Source of the DNA: JBFWYO01 sp050186335
Lineage (GTDB): Bacteria > Pseudomonadota > Alphaproteobacteria > Bin65
NCBI GenBank assembly: GCA_050186335.1
Contig: JBFWYO010000010.1
Span: 11,396-75,395 of the forward strand
DNA length: 64,000 nt
Direction: 5' to 3'
Position 1 is the stretch's first letter, and each line of letters begins with the position of its first letter. The notes under the pieces are model-generated. The model saw only the letters and a list, made by a program, of their open reading frames with translations, searched no databases and was not told the origin of the DNA. The position numbers were made by a program, and so were the translations under genes. Below are positions 19,601-27,077 of this stretch, piece after piece.

Positions 19601-21226
19601 GAACTCGCCGTCGACCGCGTTGCCTGTGGCGTCATAGCGCTGGCCATAGATGCCGTAACCGCCGCCATCTTGTTCGGCAGATTCCCAAACCACAACGAAG
19701 CCGCCGTCGCTCAATCCAGCGGCAGAGCGCACCACCTGATGGTTCGCCGTGTGCGTGTTGACCTGGAATTCGCCGCCGACCGCAGTGCCCGCGGCATCGT
19801 AGCGCTGGCCGAAAACGCCGAAGCCGCTGCCATCCTGATTCACCGAGTTCCAAACAATGACGAAGCCGCCGTCGGCCAGCGCGACGACGGAGCCATAGCT
19901 TTGATCGCCGGCGGTGGTCGTATTGGCGCGAAATTCGGTGCTGACCGGCGCACCCGTCGCATCATAGCGCTGCGCGTAGACGCCGCCTGCACTGCCATCC
20001 TGTCCGGACGACGTCCAGGCAACCACGAAGCCGCCATCCTCCAGCGCCGCGACACTCGGCGTAAACTGATCGTTCGTCGTGGCAGTATTGACCTTGAACT
20101 CGCTGCCGGCCGCATCGCCGTTCGCATTGTAGCGCTGGGCATAGATGCCGCGGCCACTGCCGTCCTGGCCGGTCGATGCCCACGCGATGACATACCCGCC
20201 ATCGGCAAGGCCGGCCATGTTCTTAAGTGTCGGTTCCTTATATTGATTGTCCGTGCTTTGCGTGTTGACCTGAAACTCCCCGCCGACCGGGATCGTATCG
20301 GCGACGGTGACGGAATCCGCGACCGGCGCGCCGTTGACCGAGACGACGCGCAGCGCGTCGCCGACATCCGGGTCGGTATCGGCCGCATCCGCGAAGGTGG
20401 CGCCCGCCGTGCCGACGAGCGTGTTGAAATCGGTGCCGTCCTTGACCGTGTGGTCGTTGTCCGCCAGCACATTGCCGCTGGCAGTGAACCGGTCCGCCGG
20501 CTCGCCCGCCTGCACGCCCGCGCCGGAGCCGTGGCCGACGGCGCCGGCCTGCGCCCAGTTGCTGTCGTCGGCGACCGCGGGCGCTTCCGCGACATTCGCG
20601 ACGGTGACGACAAACGATTGCTCGACGCTCAGGCCGCCGCCATCCGAGGCCGTGACTTCGATCGTCACGATCGACTCGGTCTCGTAATCGAGGCTGTAGC
20701 CGGCTTTGAGTCGCAACTCGCCGCCGACCACCTCGAATCGCTCGTCGCTGACGGCGTAGCTGTGCTGGCCGAAGGCTGCGTCGGGATCGTCGGGATCGGA
20801 AACCAGCACGCTGCCGATCGCGGCACCGTCCGCGTTCTCGGCCACCGTGGCGCCGTCCAACGCGATCGACGTCGGCGCTTCGTTGACGTCGACGACAGAT
20901 ATCATGAACGTGCGCGTGACGCTCAGCCCGCCCGCGTCGGTTGCGGTGATGTCGAGACTGATGCTGGGCTCGGACTCGTAGTCCAGAGTGATGCCGCTCT
21001 TGAGGCGCAACACGCCGTCGACGATTTCAAAGCGATCGTCGCTCACGATGTAAGTGAAGGTGTCGCCGGTATTGGGGTCGACGACCGTCAGCGTGCCGAT
21101 GACGGCGCCGAGAGCCAACTCGTCGACGCTTGTGCCGTTCAGAAGAATGTCGCTCGGGGCTTCGTTCTGGCCCGGCGGCACCGGCGGCTTGCCTTTGCCT
21201 TTGCCATTCGAGTTCTCATTGGCCAC
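13661..21226 (-). CDS. Giant RTX adhesin with cadherin, VCBS and seven propeller-like repeats
   Basis: A 2,521-residue type I secreted protein, probably a surface adhesin or biofilm matrix protein. Order of parts: Gly/Lys/Pro-rich N-terminus; two cadherin-like domains (about 25-225); seven repeats of about 50-60 residues built around DGGFVVAWxSxxQDGSxxGIYAQRYD (about 312-695); a VCBS domain; a cadherin-like domain (about 785-890); two more VCBS domains (to about 1155); a further cadherin-like domain; two copies of a roughly 270-residue module (about 1262-1535 and 1537-1810) containing IDQLSGFSGFEEI; and many RTX GGxGxDxLx repeats to the end (about 1810-2500). The C-terminus (DDLFVFEDGTGNDTVTDYAPG) resembles T1SS signal regions. 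Its start is a GTG with GGGAG upstream. There is no LapG-type retention module that I can recognise. Confidence 0.93.
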   Translation of the reverse strand: MANENSNGKGKGKPPVPPGQNEAPSDILLNGTSVDELALGAVIGTLTVVDPNTGDTFTYIVSDDRFEIVDGVLRLKSGITLDYESEPSISLDITATDAGGLSVTRTFMISVVDVNEAPTSIALDGATVAENADGAAIGSVLVSDPDDPDAAFGQHSYAVSDERFEVVGGELRLKAGYSLDYETESIVTIEVTASDGGGLSVEQSFVVTVANVAEAPAVADDSNWAQAGAVGHGSGAGVQAGEPADRFTASGNVLADNDHTVKDGTDFNTLVGTAGATFADAADTDPDVGDALRVVSVNGAPVADSVTVADTIPVGGEFQVNTQSTDNQYKEPTLKNMAGLADGGYVIAWASTGQDGSGRGIYAQRYNANGDAAGSEFKVNTATTNDQFTPSVAALEDGGFVVAWTSSGQDGSAGGVYAQRYDATGAPVSTEFRANTTTAGDQSYGSVVALADGGFVIVWNSVNQDGSGFGVFGQRYDAAGTAVGGEFQVNTHTANHQVVRSAAGLSDGGFVVVWESAEQDGGGYGIYGQRYDATGNAVDGEFQVNSFTVGNQNHAAVAGLEDGGFVVAWQSSGQDGSGKGVYVQRYDASGAPVGGEVQIAVGTGLQNYSSVAALADGGYVVAYENGGNIYTRRFDADGNEIGSQIVVDSFPGTGQRFSTVAELEDGGFVVNWASNNQDGSNYGIYAQRYQVVQPGIPVGTEIQGQWGTLTIFEDGSYSYRIDETAPLDPQNPAGDRIVNLAEGQVGPVETFAYTVADSTGLESIANLSIALVGRNDGPTASAGQSFQIAENSGAGTPVGTVLAADPDAGAQLSYAIVAGNDSGAFAIDAATGQITVADPSALDYESNPSFDLTVEVTDGALTDTTLVTVALDDVAEDPIAADDTNMVLAGTVAHGSGEGDQAAAPSLPATGNVIGAGGTTPPSTGDGADANPGGGTLAVVLVEHDNGNDAVPDADGETIVGQYGTLTLLSDGSYSYDLDDAHPDVVALGEGGLLGDGFTYTVSSGAGLDDTAELTITIVGANDGPTAADDANQVQAGSLAYGDQPEANVPAPVQGNVISGLGSPNTAEDSDPEGDPIAVTHVDGVAVDDAQNPLGTQIAGQHGTLTMFADGSYSYDLDDQNASVIALAAGATLDESFAYTVADPGGKSDTATLTIAIQGANDGPADLQLSNNAIAENLPGAAIGTLAAADPDTGASLTYSIMPGLDGSLFGISGNVLQVAGQTGFDYEADTSHTVRIRATDQYGAYIEQDFTIEVLDRVEAALTMANDTFAGTAESEQLFGTALTLNNGDSLSGGDGFDSLLLYGPGAFRIDQLSGFSGFEEIRLINFTTSNATLLLRDGVDISVFGSGVSDSVYLSTGHETIDGGAGDDSFWVLRAGVLTAGDVLDGGTGTYDRLQISGLPNGSIVDLRPVSVQNIENLSSYINGILLVDDASLADFTSINNYSTTRLQTSEASLDLTGKTLSNVMVESTNATGTVFTVNSANTGFFVQGGPGEDTLVANGFSFTAEQRDAIFASTSIETIIDSEGTHSAPPIGDPVFTLTTSADTLAANADDTTVNGSEATLNNNDSLHGGDGTDVLVLDGPGIYHIDQLSGFSGFEEINLVNDTASASLLFLRDGINIAVVGSNARDDFYLSTGQETIDGGAGNDNFHVTRPGVLSAGDELDGGEGADRLNFVNQPFGSVDLRPVGMQNIEQLLIFGSDFSVVLVDDANLIDVTTIVINSQNVRLQTSDATLDLRGKSFQGSSLRIESINPDGTVFTVDNYSVTSFIYGGPGVDTVVADGFTFTPTQRDGLFTHSIEIIRDASGTYGGPGDNVLFGTDAADAMFGGAGHDTLIGAAGDDHLEGGEGGDTYHVGNGSGADTIFDLAGADTLLVSAYPLTLDAGRSADGEDLVLRFGVDGEQAAIQDHFNGNPIELVQFDVAGVLPASAPLFAYQVASDPNESAATTAQLIVGTDGADIIAGGARGDFLFGGADADDLQGNGGDDLIEGGAGADLIDGGAQDGLTWGVDFASYRNSPDGVTVTLIPGGVIAVGSGGDAEGDQIRNIEGVIGSDWIDTLTGSNAGERFMGRGGDDIINGMGGFDYVLYHDSPDGVIVNLGAGPVDLGALGQIGAGTAFDGWGGTDALTSIEAARGSQHDDILLGSDRLDTTEQFRGAEGDDIIDGRLGNDMVDYIVAGGAIYVDLTDTNDAPGDYSDATLGGYALDGDGGTDRLFGIEQIRGGVFDDTFIGSSGNNLFQGLAGNDSMDGGDGVDTVDYSLDFFLQGGAGVVVNLGSSDVDFGAPGVVAANSATDGFGDADALFNIENVFGTGQADTIVGNAAGNTLLGLGGNDRLAGGAGNDLLDGGVGTQDQADYSLDAGLGGGAGVTVDLAAGTATDGFGSTDTLANIEWVVGTNEADGISGNAASNRFEGLAGSDTLDGRGGSDVLNGGAGDDILIGGGDDDLFVFEDGTGNDTVTDYAPGADRLDVSAFYADFATLETQIEDVDGNAVIHLDADDSVTLIGIQKVQLQSTDFVFLDG

Positions 21227-21376
21227 GTCTCATCTCCCTCGGCTGCGAAACGGCTGCAACGCACGTCGCCCGACGTTCCCGCGGGCAAGCACCGACACTG
21301 TGGCGAAACAAGCGAAACCCCGCGCCACCCATTTGGGTGGGGCCGCGGCGCACTCTCGGAAGGCGCGGCGCCGCGT

Positions 21377-22510
21377 TCATGGATGGTTCTCCGGATCGAC
21401 GGCCCCAGCCAAGCCGCCCATGAGCGCACGCATCAGCTCCGCCTGACTTTGGGTGCCGGTCTTGGCGAGAACCTGCTTCATCCGCCAACGCGCGGTGTTC
21501 AGCGTGATCGAACGGCGTTCGGCATGGTCCTTGAGCGACAGGCCGGCCAGCAGATCGGCTGCCATGGCCGCTTCGGCCGGTGTCAGCCCATGCAGCCGGG
21601 CCAGCGTCGCTGCCGTGTGTTGCGGCAGCTGTTCCGGATCGACGAGAAAGATCAACGCTGTCGGCCGCAGCAGGCCCAGCACGGTCGCCGGGCGCGCAAC
21701 CGGACAGATCAAAGCTTGGATCGGTCGCCGCATCGATGGCCGACGAAGCGAGATCGTCGCGCCTGCGGCAACCGACCATGGAGCGACCGCGTGCCCCAGG
21801 GCGTGCTGGAATGCACGGTCATCGTCGGGATGCGCCGCAACCATGCGTCCGTCGAATATCACCAATCCGTCGCCGCCCGCGAGAATCCGCTCCGCCGGTC
21901 GGCTCGCATGAAGCACGCGGCCGTTCGAATCGACGAACACGACGCCGATACGCAAACGGTTCAGCGCATTTTCGGCCAAGCCGGCGCGCAGATCGGCGCC
22001 TTCGAGAAATTGCTGAACCCGGAATATGCGGTGAAGATGCGGCTCGATCAGCGCGGCCAGACGAAGATGGTCGCGCGTCGCGTGGCCCTGCTTGGGCGTG
22101 CGCTGGATCGACACAGCGGCAACGATATCGGCACCCGGTGTCAGCTGTATGGCGAGGTAATATTTAAGACCGTAGCGAAGAATCCAATTGTAGAACGGAT
22201 CGCGCTTCATCTCGTCCTCCGAGATGTGCAACCCGTCGTAAAGCAGGCCTGTTGCCTTGGTGCGTTCGTAATGTGCGACCCGCGGACAATATTTCACCAT
22301 CTCGGTTACGTATTCGTGCAGACCGGTTTCGTCGACGTTGTATGACCCGCCGCCCAATACCTGTTTCGTTGTGCTGTTCAAGACGTGGAAATAGATGCCT
22401 GCGCTATCGAAGGAATCGGCGATCGCCTTCAGGCTTTTCGGCCAATTGGCATTGTCCAACAGGGCATCGTATAGAGTGCTGACCAACCGGTTGTATGCGT
22501 TGAGCTCCAT
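21377..22510 (-). CDS. LuxR-type (helix-turn-helix) transcriptional regulator
   Basis: A 377-residue regulator. The N-terminal two thirds look like PAS/GAF-type sensing domains (one segment reads LRIGVVFVDSNGRVLHASRPAERIL). The C-terminal LuxR helix-turn-helix covers about residues 300-365, with LHGLTPAEAAMAADLLAGLS and a recognition helix around SITLNTARWRMKQVLAKTG. The start has AGGGGGGT just upstream. It lies 150 bases upstream of the giant adhesin gene on the same strand, so it probably controls adhesin expression, either from its own promoter in the AT-rich patch at 22.5-22.75 kb or by read-through. The signal it senses is unknown. Confidence 0.87.
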   Translation of the reverse strand: MELNAYNRLVSTLYDALLDNANWPKSLKAIADSFDSAGIYFHVLNSTTKQVLGGGSYNVDETGLHEYVTEMVKYCPRVAHYERTKATGLLYDGLHISEDEMKRDPFYNWILRYGLKYYLAIQLTPGADIVAAVSIQRTPKQGHATRDHLRLAALIEPHLHRIFRVQQFLEGADLRAGLAENALNRLRIGVVFVDSNGRVLHASRPAERILAGGDGLVIFDGRMVAAHPDDDRAFQHALGHAVAPWSVAAGATISLRRPSMRRPIQALICPVARPATVLGLLRPTALIFLVDPEQLPQHTAATLARLHGLTPAEAAMAADLLAGLSLKDHAERRSITLNTARWRMKQVLAKTGTQSQAELMRALMGGLAGAVDPENHP

Positions 22511-22905
22511 ACCCCCCTCGCCGTCGTCAACGCCGCACTTACCCCGTCAAATTTTTTTTATGTCGTGAGCGATGTCGCTCATCGATAGCTCGTTGATCGA
22601 GCCTGCAACCGATTGGAAAATGATAATGCGGAATCGATACGGCGCACATATATTTATATTTTTTCAAGTTCCGAAATTCATGGCTCGTAAGTATATTTAC
22701 ATAACACACAATTTCGATGACCATTAATAATTGAAATCGTTGTCGTTAACGAACGACGCGAGAAGCGCCTTGGCGATTGGCTTCGGAAACGTTGCCAGAA
22801 GTATAATATGAGGCCGCGGAACAGCTTGAGGCATTTCGGGCAAACGTCTTCCCTGTCTTCTGCTCCGGCGTGAGCGAGAGTTCTTTGGCAGACTCTTGAC
22901 CCGAA
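22511..22905. other. AT-rich intergenic patch upstream of the LuxR-type gene
   Basis: About 22,550-22,745 is strikingly AT-rich (runs such as attttttttat and atatatttatattttttc) against a GC-rich background. No gene is supported; short minus-strand open frames here have unlike-protein composition. It probably contains the luxR-type promoter and may be foreign DNA. The rest up to 22,905 precedes an IS3 remnant and shows no intact gene. Confidence 0.5.
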
Positions 22906-22909
22906 GAAC

Positions 22910-23167
22910 GTGGCAGAGCTGCACGAAACCCTGCGCAGGTCGCTCGCCCATGCCAGGCAGACGTTGGCGGACTGGAAGCATGACTACAACACGCTTACTC
23001 CACGCAGCCGCTTCGGGAATCCGCCGCCGGCGATCTACGCCACGCCCAGCGCTCTCGTCATTCAACGGGAAGCGACGTTTCGCTCGATCGGGGATTTCGC
23101 GCCCCGCCCCGTTGCACCAACCCTCGAGACGGGAAAACAGGAACTGACTCAATCTGCAGACGTGTGA
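22910..23167 (+). pseudogene. IS3-family transposase C-terminal remnant
   Basis: The 85-codon frame reads HARQTLADWKHDYNTLTPRS followed by FGNPPPAIYA, the typical end of the DDE integrase domain of IS3-family OrfB (normally ARxxLxxWRxDYNxxRPHSxLGxxTPxxYA). Only the 3' end is present; the catalytic DDE residues and OrfA are absent, so it is a dead fragment. It ends 35 bases before the 3' end of the tRNA-Ser gene. Confidence 0.8.
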
Positions 23168-23202
23168 AGGACGGGGAGCAGGTCAAAGGCTATCAAGGCC
23201 GA

Positions 23203-23292
<90 letters not shown>

Positions 23293-23599
23293 GGGGTGTG
23301 CGCCGCGGCCTGAGCGTCGAGGCGGCCGAAACGCGATACGGTCGTTCGCAACAATCGAGAGATCGATCGGAGGCCTTCGGGGGCGGCCCCCAAAAGGCGG
23401 CGGACACTAGCCGATGCCCCCGGGGCAGGCAAGTGTTCTGGGGTCGCGCGCAGCTGTTCGGAAAGCCGCGCGAAGGCAGGGAATTTCGCCGCCCGCCGCG
23501 GCCGTGATGTGGAGCTTGAACCGACGCAGGGGCCGGGCGGCCGGCGGGGCCATCGCGACCTTGCCGCCCCCGGGCGACGTTCGGCCTTCGATCGCCCCG
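23293..23599. other. Non-coding gap with a GC-rich stem-loop
   Basis: No gene seen between the tRNA-Ser and the fused ABC transporter gene. A hairpin at 23373-23398 (GCCTT.GGGGG / CCCCC..AAGGC) lacks a T-run, so it is at best a weak terminator for the fused gene. The upstream tRNA promoter must also lie here. Confidence 0.4.
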
Positions 23600-25198
23600 C
23601 TACCGCGCGTGAGCCGCCGCCAGCCGCTTTTCGACATAGCGTGCCAGCCGCGACGTCGGATAGCTCATCAAAACGTAAAGCAGAGCCGTAATGCCCATCA
23701 GGTAGGCGATCGATTGCGGGTCGCTGCGCGAGAGAATCGAGAACTGCTTGGTAAGTTCGACCAGCGTAATCACCGAGCACACGCTGGTGTCCTTAAACAG
23801 GGCGATGAAATCGTTGATGATCGGGGGCAGCACGATGCGCGTGGCCTGCGGGACGACGACATGGCGCAGCGCCAGCCAGCGCGAAATGCCCAGCGACAGG
23901 GCGCCTTCCATCTGCCCGCGCGGAATCGCCTGAATGCCCGCGCGGTAGATTTCCGATTCGTACGCCGAATAATTGATCGCCAGGCCGGCGATCGCGGTCC
24001 AGAACGCCGGCACATTGATGCCGACCACCGGCAGGAAGAAGAAGATGAAATAGAGCTGCAGCAAGACCGGCGTGCCGCGCAGGAATTCAACATAGACGAC
24101 GAGCACAGGCCGCAGCCAATTCGGCCCGTAAAGCCGCCCCACGGCGATCAGCAGCCCAAGGATCGAGGCGAGCGGGAACGAGATCACCGCGAGCACCACG
24201 GTCATGCCCGCGGCCTCCACCAGGAGCCATGCGGAATCGGCGAAGCCCGGCACGGTGCGGCCGGCCGGCGCCGTGACGCTCGCCGTCGGCTCCGGCGTCG
24301 TCGGCTTGAGCTCGGCCAGCGCCGGTCGCTGATAGCCATAGAAACGCCCCGTGTCGGCAAGCCGGAGCAGTTCGCGCTGCGCGTCGTCCCAAATGCCGTG
24401 CTTGCGATAGATGCGCTCCAATGTGCCGTCGCGAATCAGCGTGATCAGCACATCGTTCAACGCCGCCACCAGGGTTGCGTCGTCGCGATGCGCGTAGATC
24501 ACATAGTAGCCGTGGCCGACCGGTGCGCCGATCTTGCGCAGCCGCGGATATTTCGGGCCGTAATAGGCGACGATCGGCGTGTCCTGCAGCGTCGCGTGCA
24601 GGCGGCCGATTTCCACATCGCCCATGGCATCGGTGTTGCCGTCGTAGGGCACCACTTCGACACTGCCGGCAAAGTGCTGGCGCATGTAATCGTCGGCGGC
24701 CGAACCGCTCAGCACGCCGACGCGCCATTTGCCGTGCGGTCCCGGCGTCTTCAGATCGTCGATTGTCTTGACCGTTTCATTGTCGTCGCGGGTCAACAAT
24801 TGCAGCCCGTAGACATAGTAAGGAATCGTCGCCGCCATCGCCTCCAGGCGCGGCGCGGTCCATTCGTAGCCGTTGAGCACGATGTCGACCTTGCGGGTCT
24901 CCAACAGCGCCGGCATCTGGTCCCACGAGCCTTGAAAGAACTGCGCCTTGACGCCCAGGCGCTGCGCCAAGACCGCCGCGAGATCGACCTCGAAGCCGGC
25001 GATCTGGCTCTTATCGTTCTCGCTCGGATAGACGAACGGCGCGCCGCCTTCCTGGTCGGCGCCCCAGACGATCAAACCCTTGGCCTTGATGGCGCCCAAC
25101 GTGTCGGCAACCGCCGGTCCCGCAGCAGCCGCAAGCGACAACAGCAACACCAGCCACGCACCGAACCGCAACGAGAATTTGCCAAGCCGTACGACCAT
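23600..25198 (-). CDS. Fused amino-acid ABC transporter: solute-binding protein plus permease
   Basis: One polypeptide of about 532 residues joins a periplasmic SBP_bac_3 domain (about 30-280, beginning LGAIKAKGLIVWGADQEGGA) through a Thr/Pro/Ala-rich linker (about 285-320) to a His/Gln-type permease domain (about 325-530). The permease contains VEFLRGTPVLLQLYFIFF and the cytoplasmic-loop motif around AIPRGQMEGALSLG. It belongs to the polar amino acid uptake class. The ATG at 25198 is preferred because AAGGGA lies 5 bases upstream. An N-terminal signal anchor is visible. No cognate ATPase gene lies next to it in this window, so the energy-coupling subunit must be elsewhere or shared. It is divergent from the TRAP operon. 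Confidence 0.9.
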   Translation of the reverse strand: MVVRLGKFSLRFGAWLVLLLSLAAAAGPAVADTLGAIKAKGLIVWGADQEGGAPFVYPSENDKSQIAGFEVDLAAVLAQRLGVKAQFFQGSWDQMPALLETRKVDIVLNGYEWTAPRLEAMAATIPYYVYGLQLLTRDDNETVKTIDDLKTPGPHGKWRVGVLSGSAADDYMRQHFAGSVEVVPYDGNTDAMGDVEIGRLHATLQDTPIVAYYGPKYPRLRKIGAPVGHGYYVIYAHRDDATLVAALNDVLITLIRDGTLERIYRKHGIWDDAQRELLRLADTGRFYGYQRPALAELKPTTPEPTASVTAPAGRTVPGFADSAWLLVEAAGMTVVLAVISFPLASILGLLIAVGRLYGPNWLRPVLVVYVEFLRGTPVLLQLYFIFFFLPVVGINVPAFWTAIAGLAINYSAYESEIYRAGIQAIPRGQMEGALSLGISRWLALRHVVVPQATRIVLPPIINDFIALFKDTSVCSVITLVELTKQFSILSRSDPQSIAYLMGITALLYVLMSYPTSRLARYVEKRLAAAHAR

Positions 25199-25400
25199 AA
25201 ATCCCTTGCGCAACACCGTATCGCCCGCGGCGTGTCGGCAGTGCTCGCCGACTCACCTGCCGGCAAACGTAACAGAATGGGTTTGTCCCGGCGACCGCCA
25301 TACGGCGGGCGCTCGTTGTGGCGCGGCGCCCCGCGTTTTATAGTCGCCCGCGAGATGCGGTGGTGCCGGGGCGCCACCACATATTTGGGGAGCATTACGA

Positions 25401-26456
25401 ATGAAGCGGGATTTATCGCGCGGCCAAACGATGCGATTCGGGGCGGTGCGATTCGGGGCGTTAATTATCGGGTTGGCGCTGCTCGCCCTGACGGCCGGTT
25501 CCGTCGCGGCCGAAGACAAGCCGATTGTCATCAAATTCAGCCATGTCGTGGCGCCGGATACGCCGAAAGGCAAAGGCGCCGAGCGGTTTCGGCAGTTGGC
25601 CGATCAGCATACCAAGGGGCGCGTCAAGGTCGAGGTCTACCCGAACAGCCAGCTCTATAAGGACGGCGAGGAAATGGAGGCGCTGCAACTCGGCGCCGTG
25701 CACATGCTGGCGCCCTCGATGGCCAAGTTCGGCCCGCTCGGCGCGCGGGAGTTCGAACTCTTCGACCTGCCCTATATCTTTCCCAACAAAGAGGTCTTGC
25801 GCCGGATCACCGACGGGCCGATCGGCAGGCAATTATTCGCGAAGCTGGCGTCGAAGGGGATCACCGGCCTGGCTTATTGGGACAATGGCTTCAAGCTGAT
25901 GAGCGCCAACAGGCCGTTAAAAAAGCCGGAAGACTTCAAGGGACTGAAGATGCGCATCCAGTCCTCCAAGGTATTGGAAGCGCAAATGCGCAAGCTGGGC
26001 GCGCTGCCGCAAGTGATGGCCTTCTCCGAAGTGTATCAGGCGCTGCAAACCGGCGTCGTCGACGGCACGGAAAATCCGCCGTCCAATATGTTCACGCAGA
26101 AAATGCACGAGGTGCAGAAGCACGCCACGATCTCGAACCACGGCTATATCGGCTACGCCGTGATCGTGAACAAGAAATTCTGGGACGGGCTGCCGTCCGA
26201 GATTCGCGGCGGCTTGGAGCAAGCCATGGCCGAGGCGACCAGGTACGCCAATTCGATCGCCGAGAAGGAAAACGACGACGCGCTGGCCGCCATGAAGGCC
26301 GCCGGCAAGACGGCGTTCCACGAATTGACCAAGGAGGAAGCCGAGATCTGGCGCAAGGCCCTGCTGCCCGTGCACAAGGACATGGCCGGCCGCATCGGCA
26401 AGGACCTGCTGCAGGCAATCTACAAGGAGACCGAGGCCGCCGGCTTCAAGAACTGA
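25401..26456 (+). CDS. dctP: TRAP transporter solute-binding protein (DctP family)
   Basis: A 351-residue periplasmic binding protein with a signal peptide ending about AGSVAAE. DctP hallmarks include IKFSHVVAPDTPKGKGAERF, the carboxylate-binding Arg region GLKMRIQSSKVLEAQMRKLG, and FSEVYQALQTGVVDGTENP. These proteins capture C4-dicarboxylates or other organic acids and pass them to DctQM for sodium-driven uptake. GGGGAG lies upstream of the ATG. It is the first gene of a three-gene operon, 54 bases before dctQ. The ligand is probably an organic anion; which one cannot be told. Confidence 0.94.
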   Translation: MKRDLSRGQTMRFGAVRFGALIIGLALLALTAGSVAAEDKPIVIKFSHVVAPDTPKGKGAERFRQLADQHTKGRVKVEVYPNSQLYKDGEEMEALQLGAVHMLAPSMAKFGPLGAREFELFDLPYIFPNKEVLRRITDGPIGRQLFAKLASKGITGLAYWDNGFKLMSANRPLKKPEDFKGLKMRIQSSKVLEAQMRKLGALPQVMAFSEVYQALQTGVVDGTENPPSNMFTQKMHEVQKHATISNHGYIGYAVIVNKKFWDGLPSEIRGGLEQAMAEATRYANSIAEKENDDALAAMKAAGKTAFHELTKEEAEIWRKALLPVHKDMAGRIGKDLLQAIYKETEAAGFKN

Positions 26457-26510
26457 TCGCCCCCTGCTCCGCCCTCCAGGCCGCACTTTGACCCGCCCGG
26501 CTCGTCACCG

Positions 26511-27077
26511 ATGAAGCGCTTGACCCGGCTGCTCGATCGCCTCGAGGAAACGCTGATCGTGGCGCTGATGGCGGTCGCCACGTTGGTGATCTTCATAGCC
26601 GTGGCGCACCGCTATGCCTCCACGCTGCCGCTCCTGCAGGACGCGCTGGCCGAAATCCATCTCGGCTGGGCGCAGGAGCTGTGCATCTACCTGTTCGTGT
26701 GGATGGCCAAATTCGGCGCCGCGTACGGTGTACGCACCGGAATTCATGTCGGCGTCGACGTGATGGTGCGGGCGCTCAAACCCGCCGCGCGCAAGCGCGT
26801 GATCCTGTTCGGCTTGCTCTGCGGCGCGCTTTTCACCGCCGTGATCGGCACGCTGGGCGCGGTCTTCGTCTGGGACATCGCGCATACCAGTTCGGTATCG
26901 CCCGATCTCGAGATTCCGAAGTGGATCGTCTATCTGGCGATACCCTGCGGCTCATATCTGATGTGCTTTCGCTTCCTCCAGGTGGCGTGGAGATTCTTCC
27001 GGACCGGCGAACTGCCGGCCCACGACCCCGCCGCCGTCGAAGGCCTCGATCCACCCGCAGCCGGGCAGCGCCGGTGA
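26511..27077 (+). CDS. dctQ: TRAP transporter small permease (DctQ family)
   Basis: A 188-residue membrane protein with four helices typical of DctQ; conserved pieces are the first helix LIVALMAVATLVIFIAVAHR and AQELCIYLFVWMAKFGAAYG. It forms the membrane complex with DctM. Its stop overlaps the dctM start as GTGA, so the two are translationally coupled. Confidence 0.92.
   Translation: MKRLTRLLDRLEETLIVALMAVATLVIFIAVAHRYASTLPLLQDALAEIHLGWAQELCIYLFVWMAKFGAAYGVRTGIHVGVDVMVRALKPAARKRVILFGLLCGALFTAVIGTLGAVFVWDIAHTSSVSPDLEIPKWIVYLAIPCGSYLMCFRFLQVAWRFFRTGELPAHDPAAVEGLDPPAAGQRR

Noticed and set aside
17528..22345. 1,605-codon open frame on the plus strand
   Set aside because: It is antisense to the giant adhesin. 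The Gly/Asp-rich repeats on the minus strand make few stops on the other strand, and the translated product is Arg/Ala/Val-rich with no domain.
22724..23152. 142-codon minus-strand frame
   Set aside because: It is the shadow of the IS3 remnant and adjacent non-coding DNA; composition is Arg/Pro-rich.
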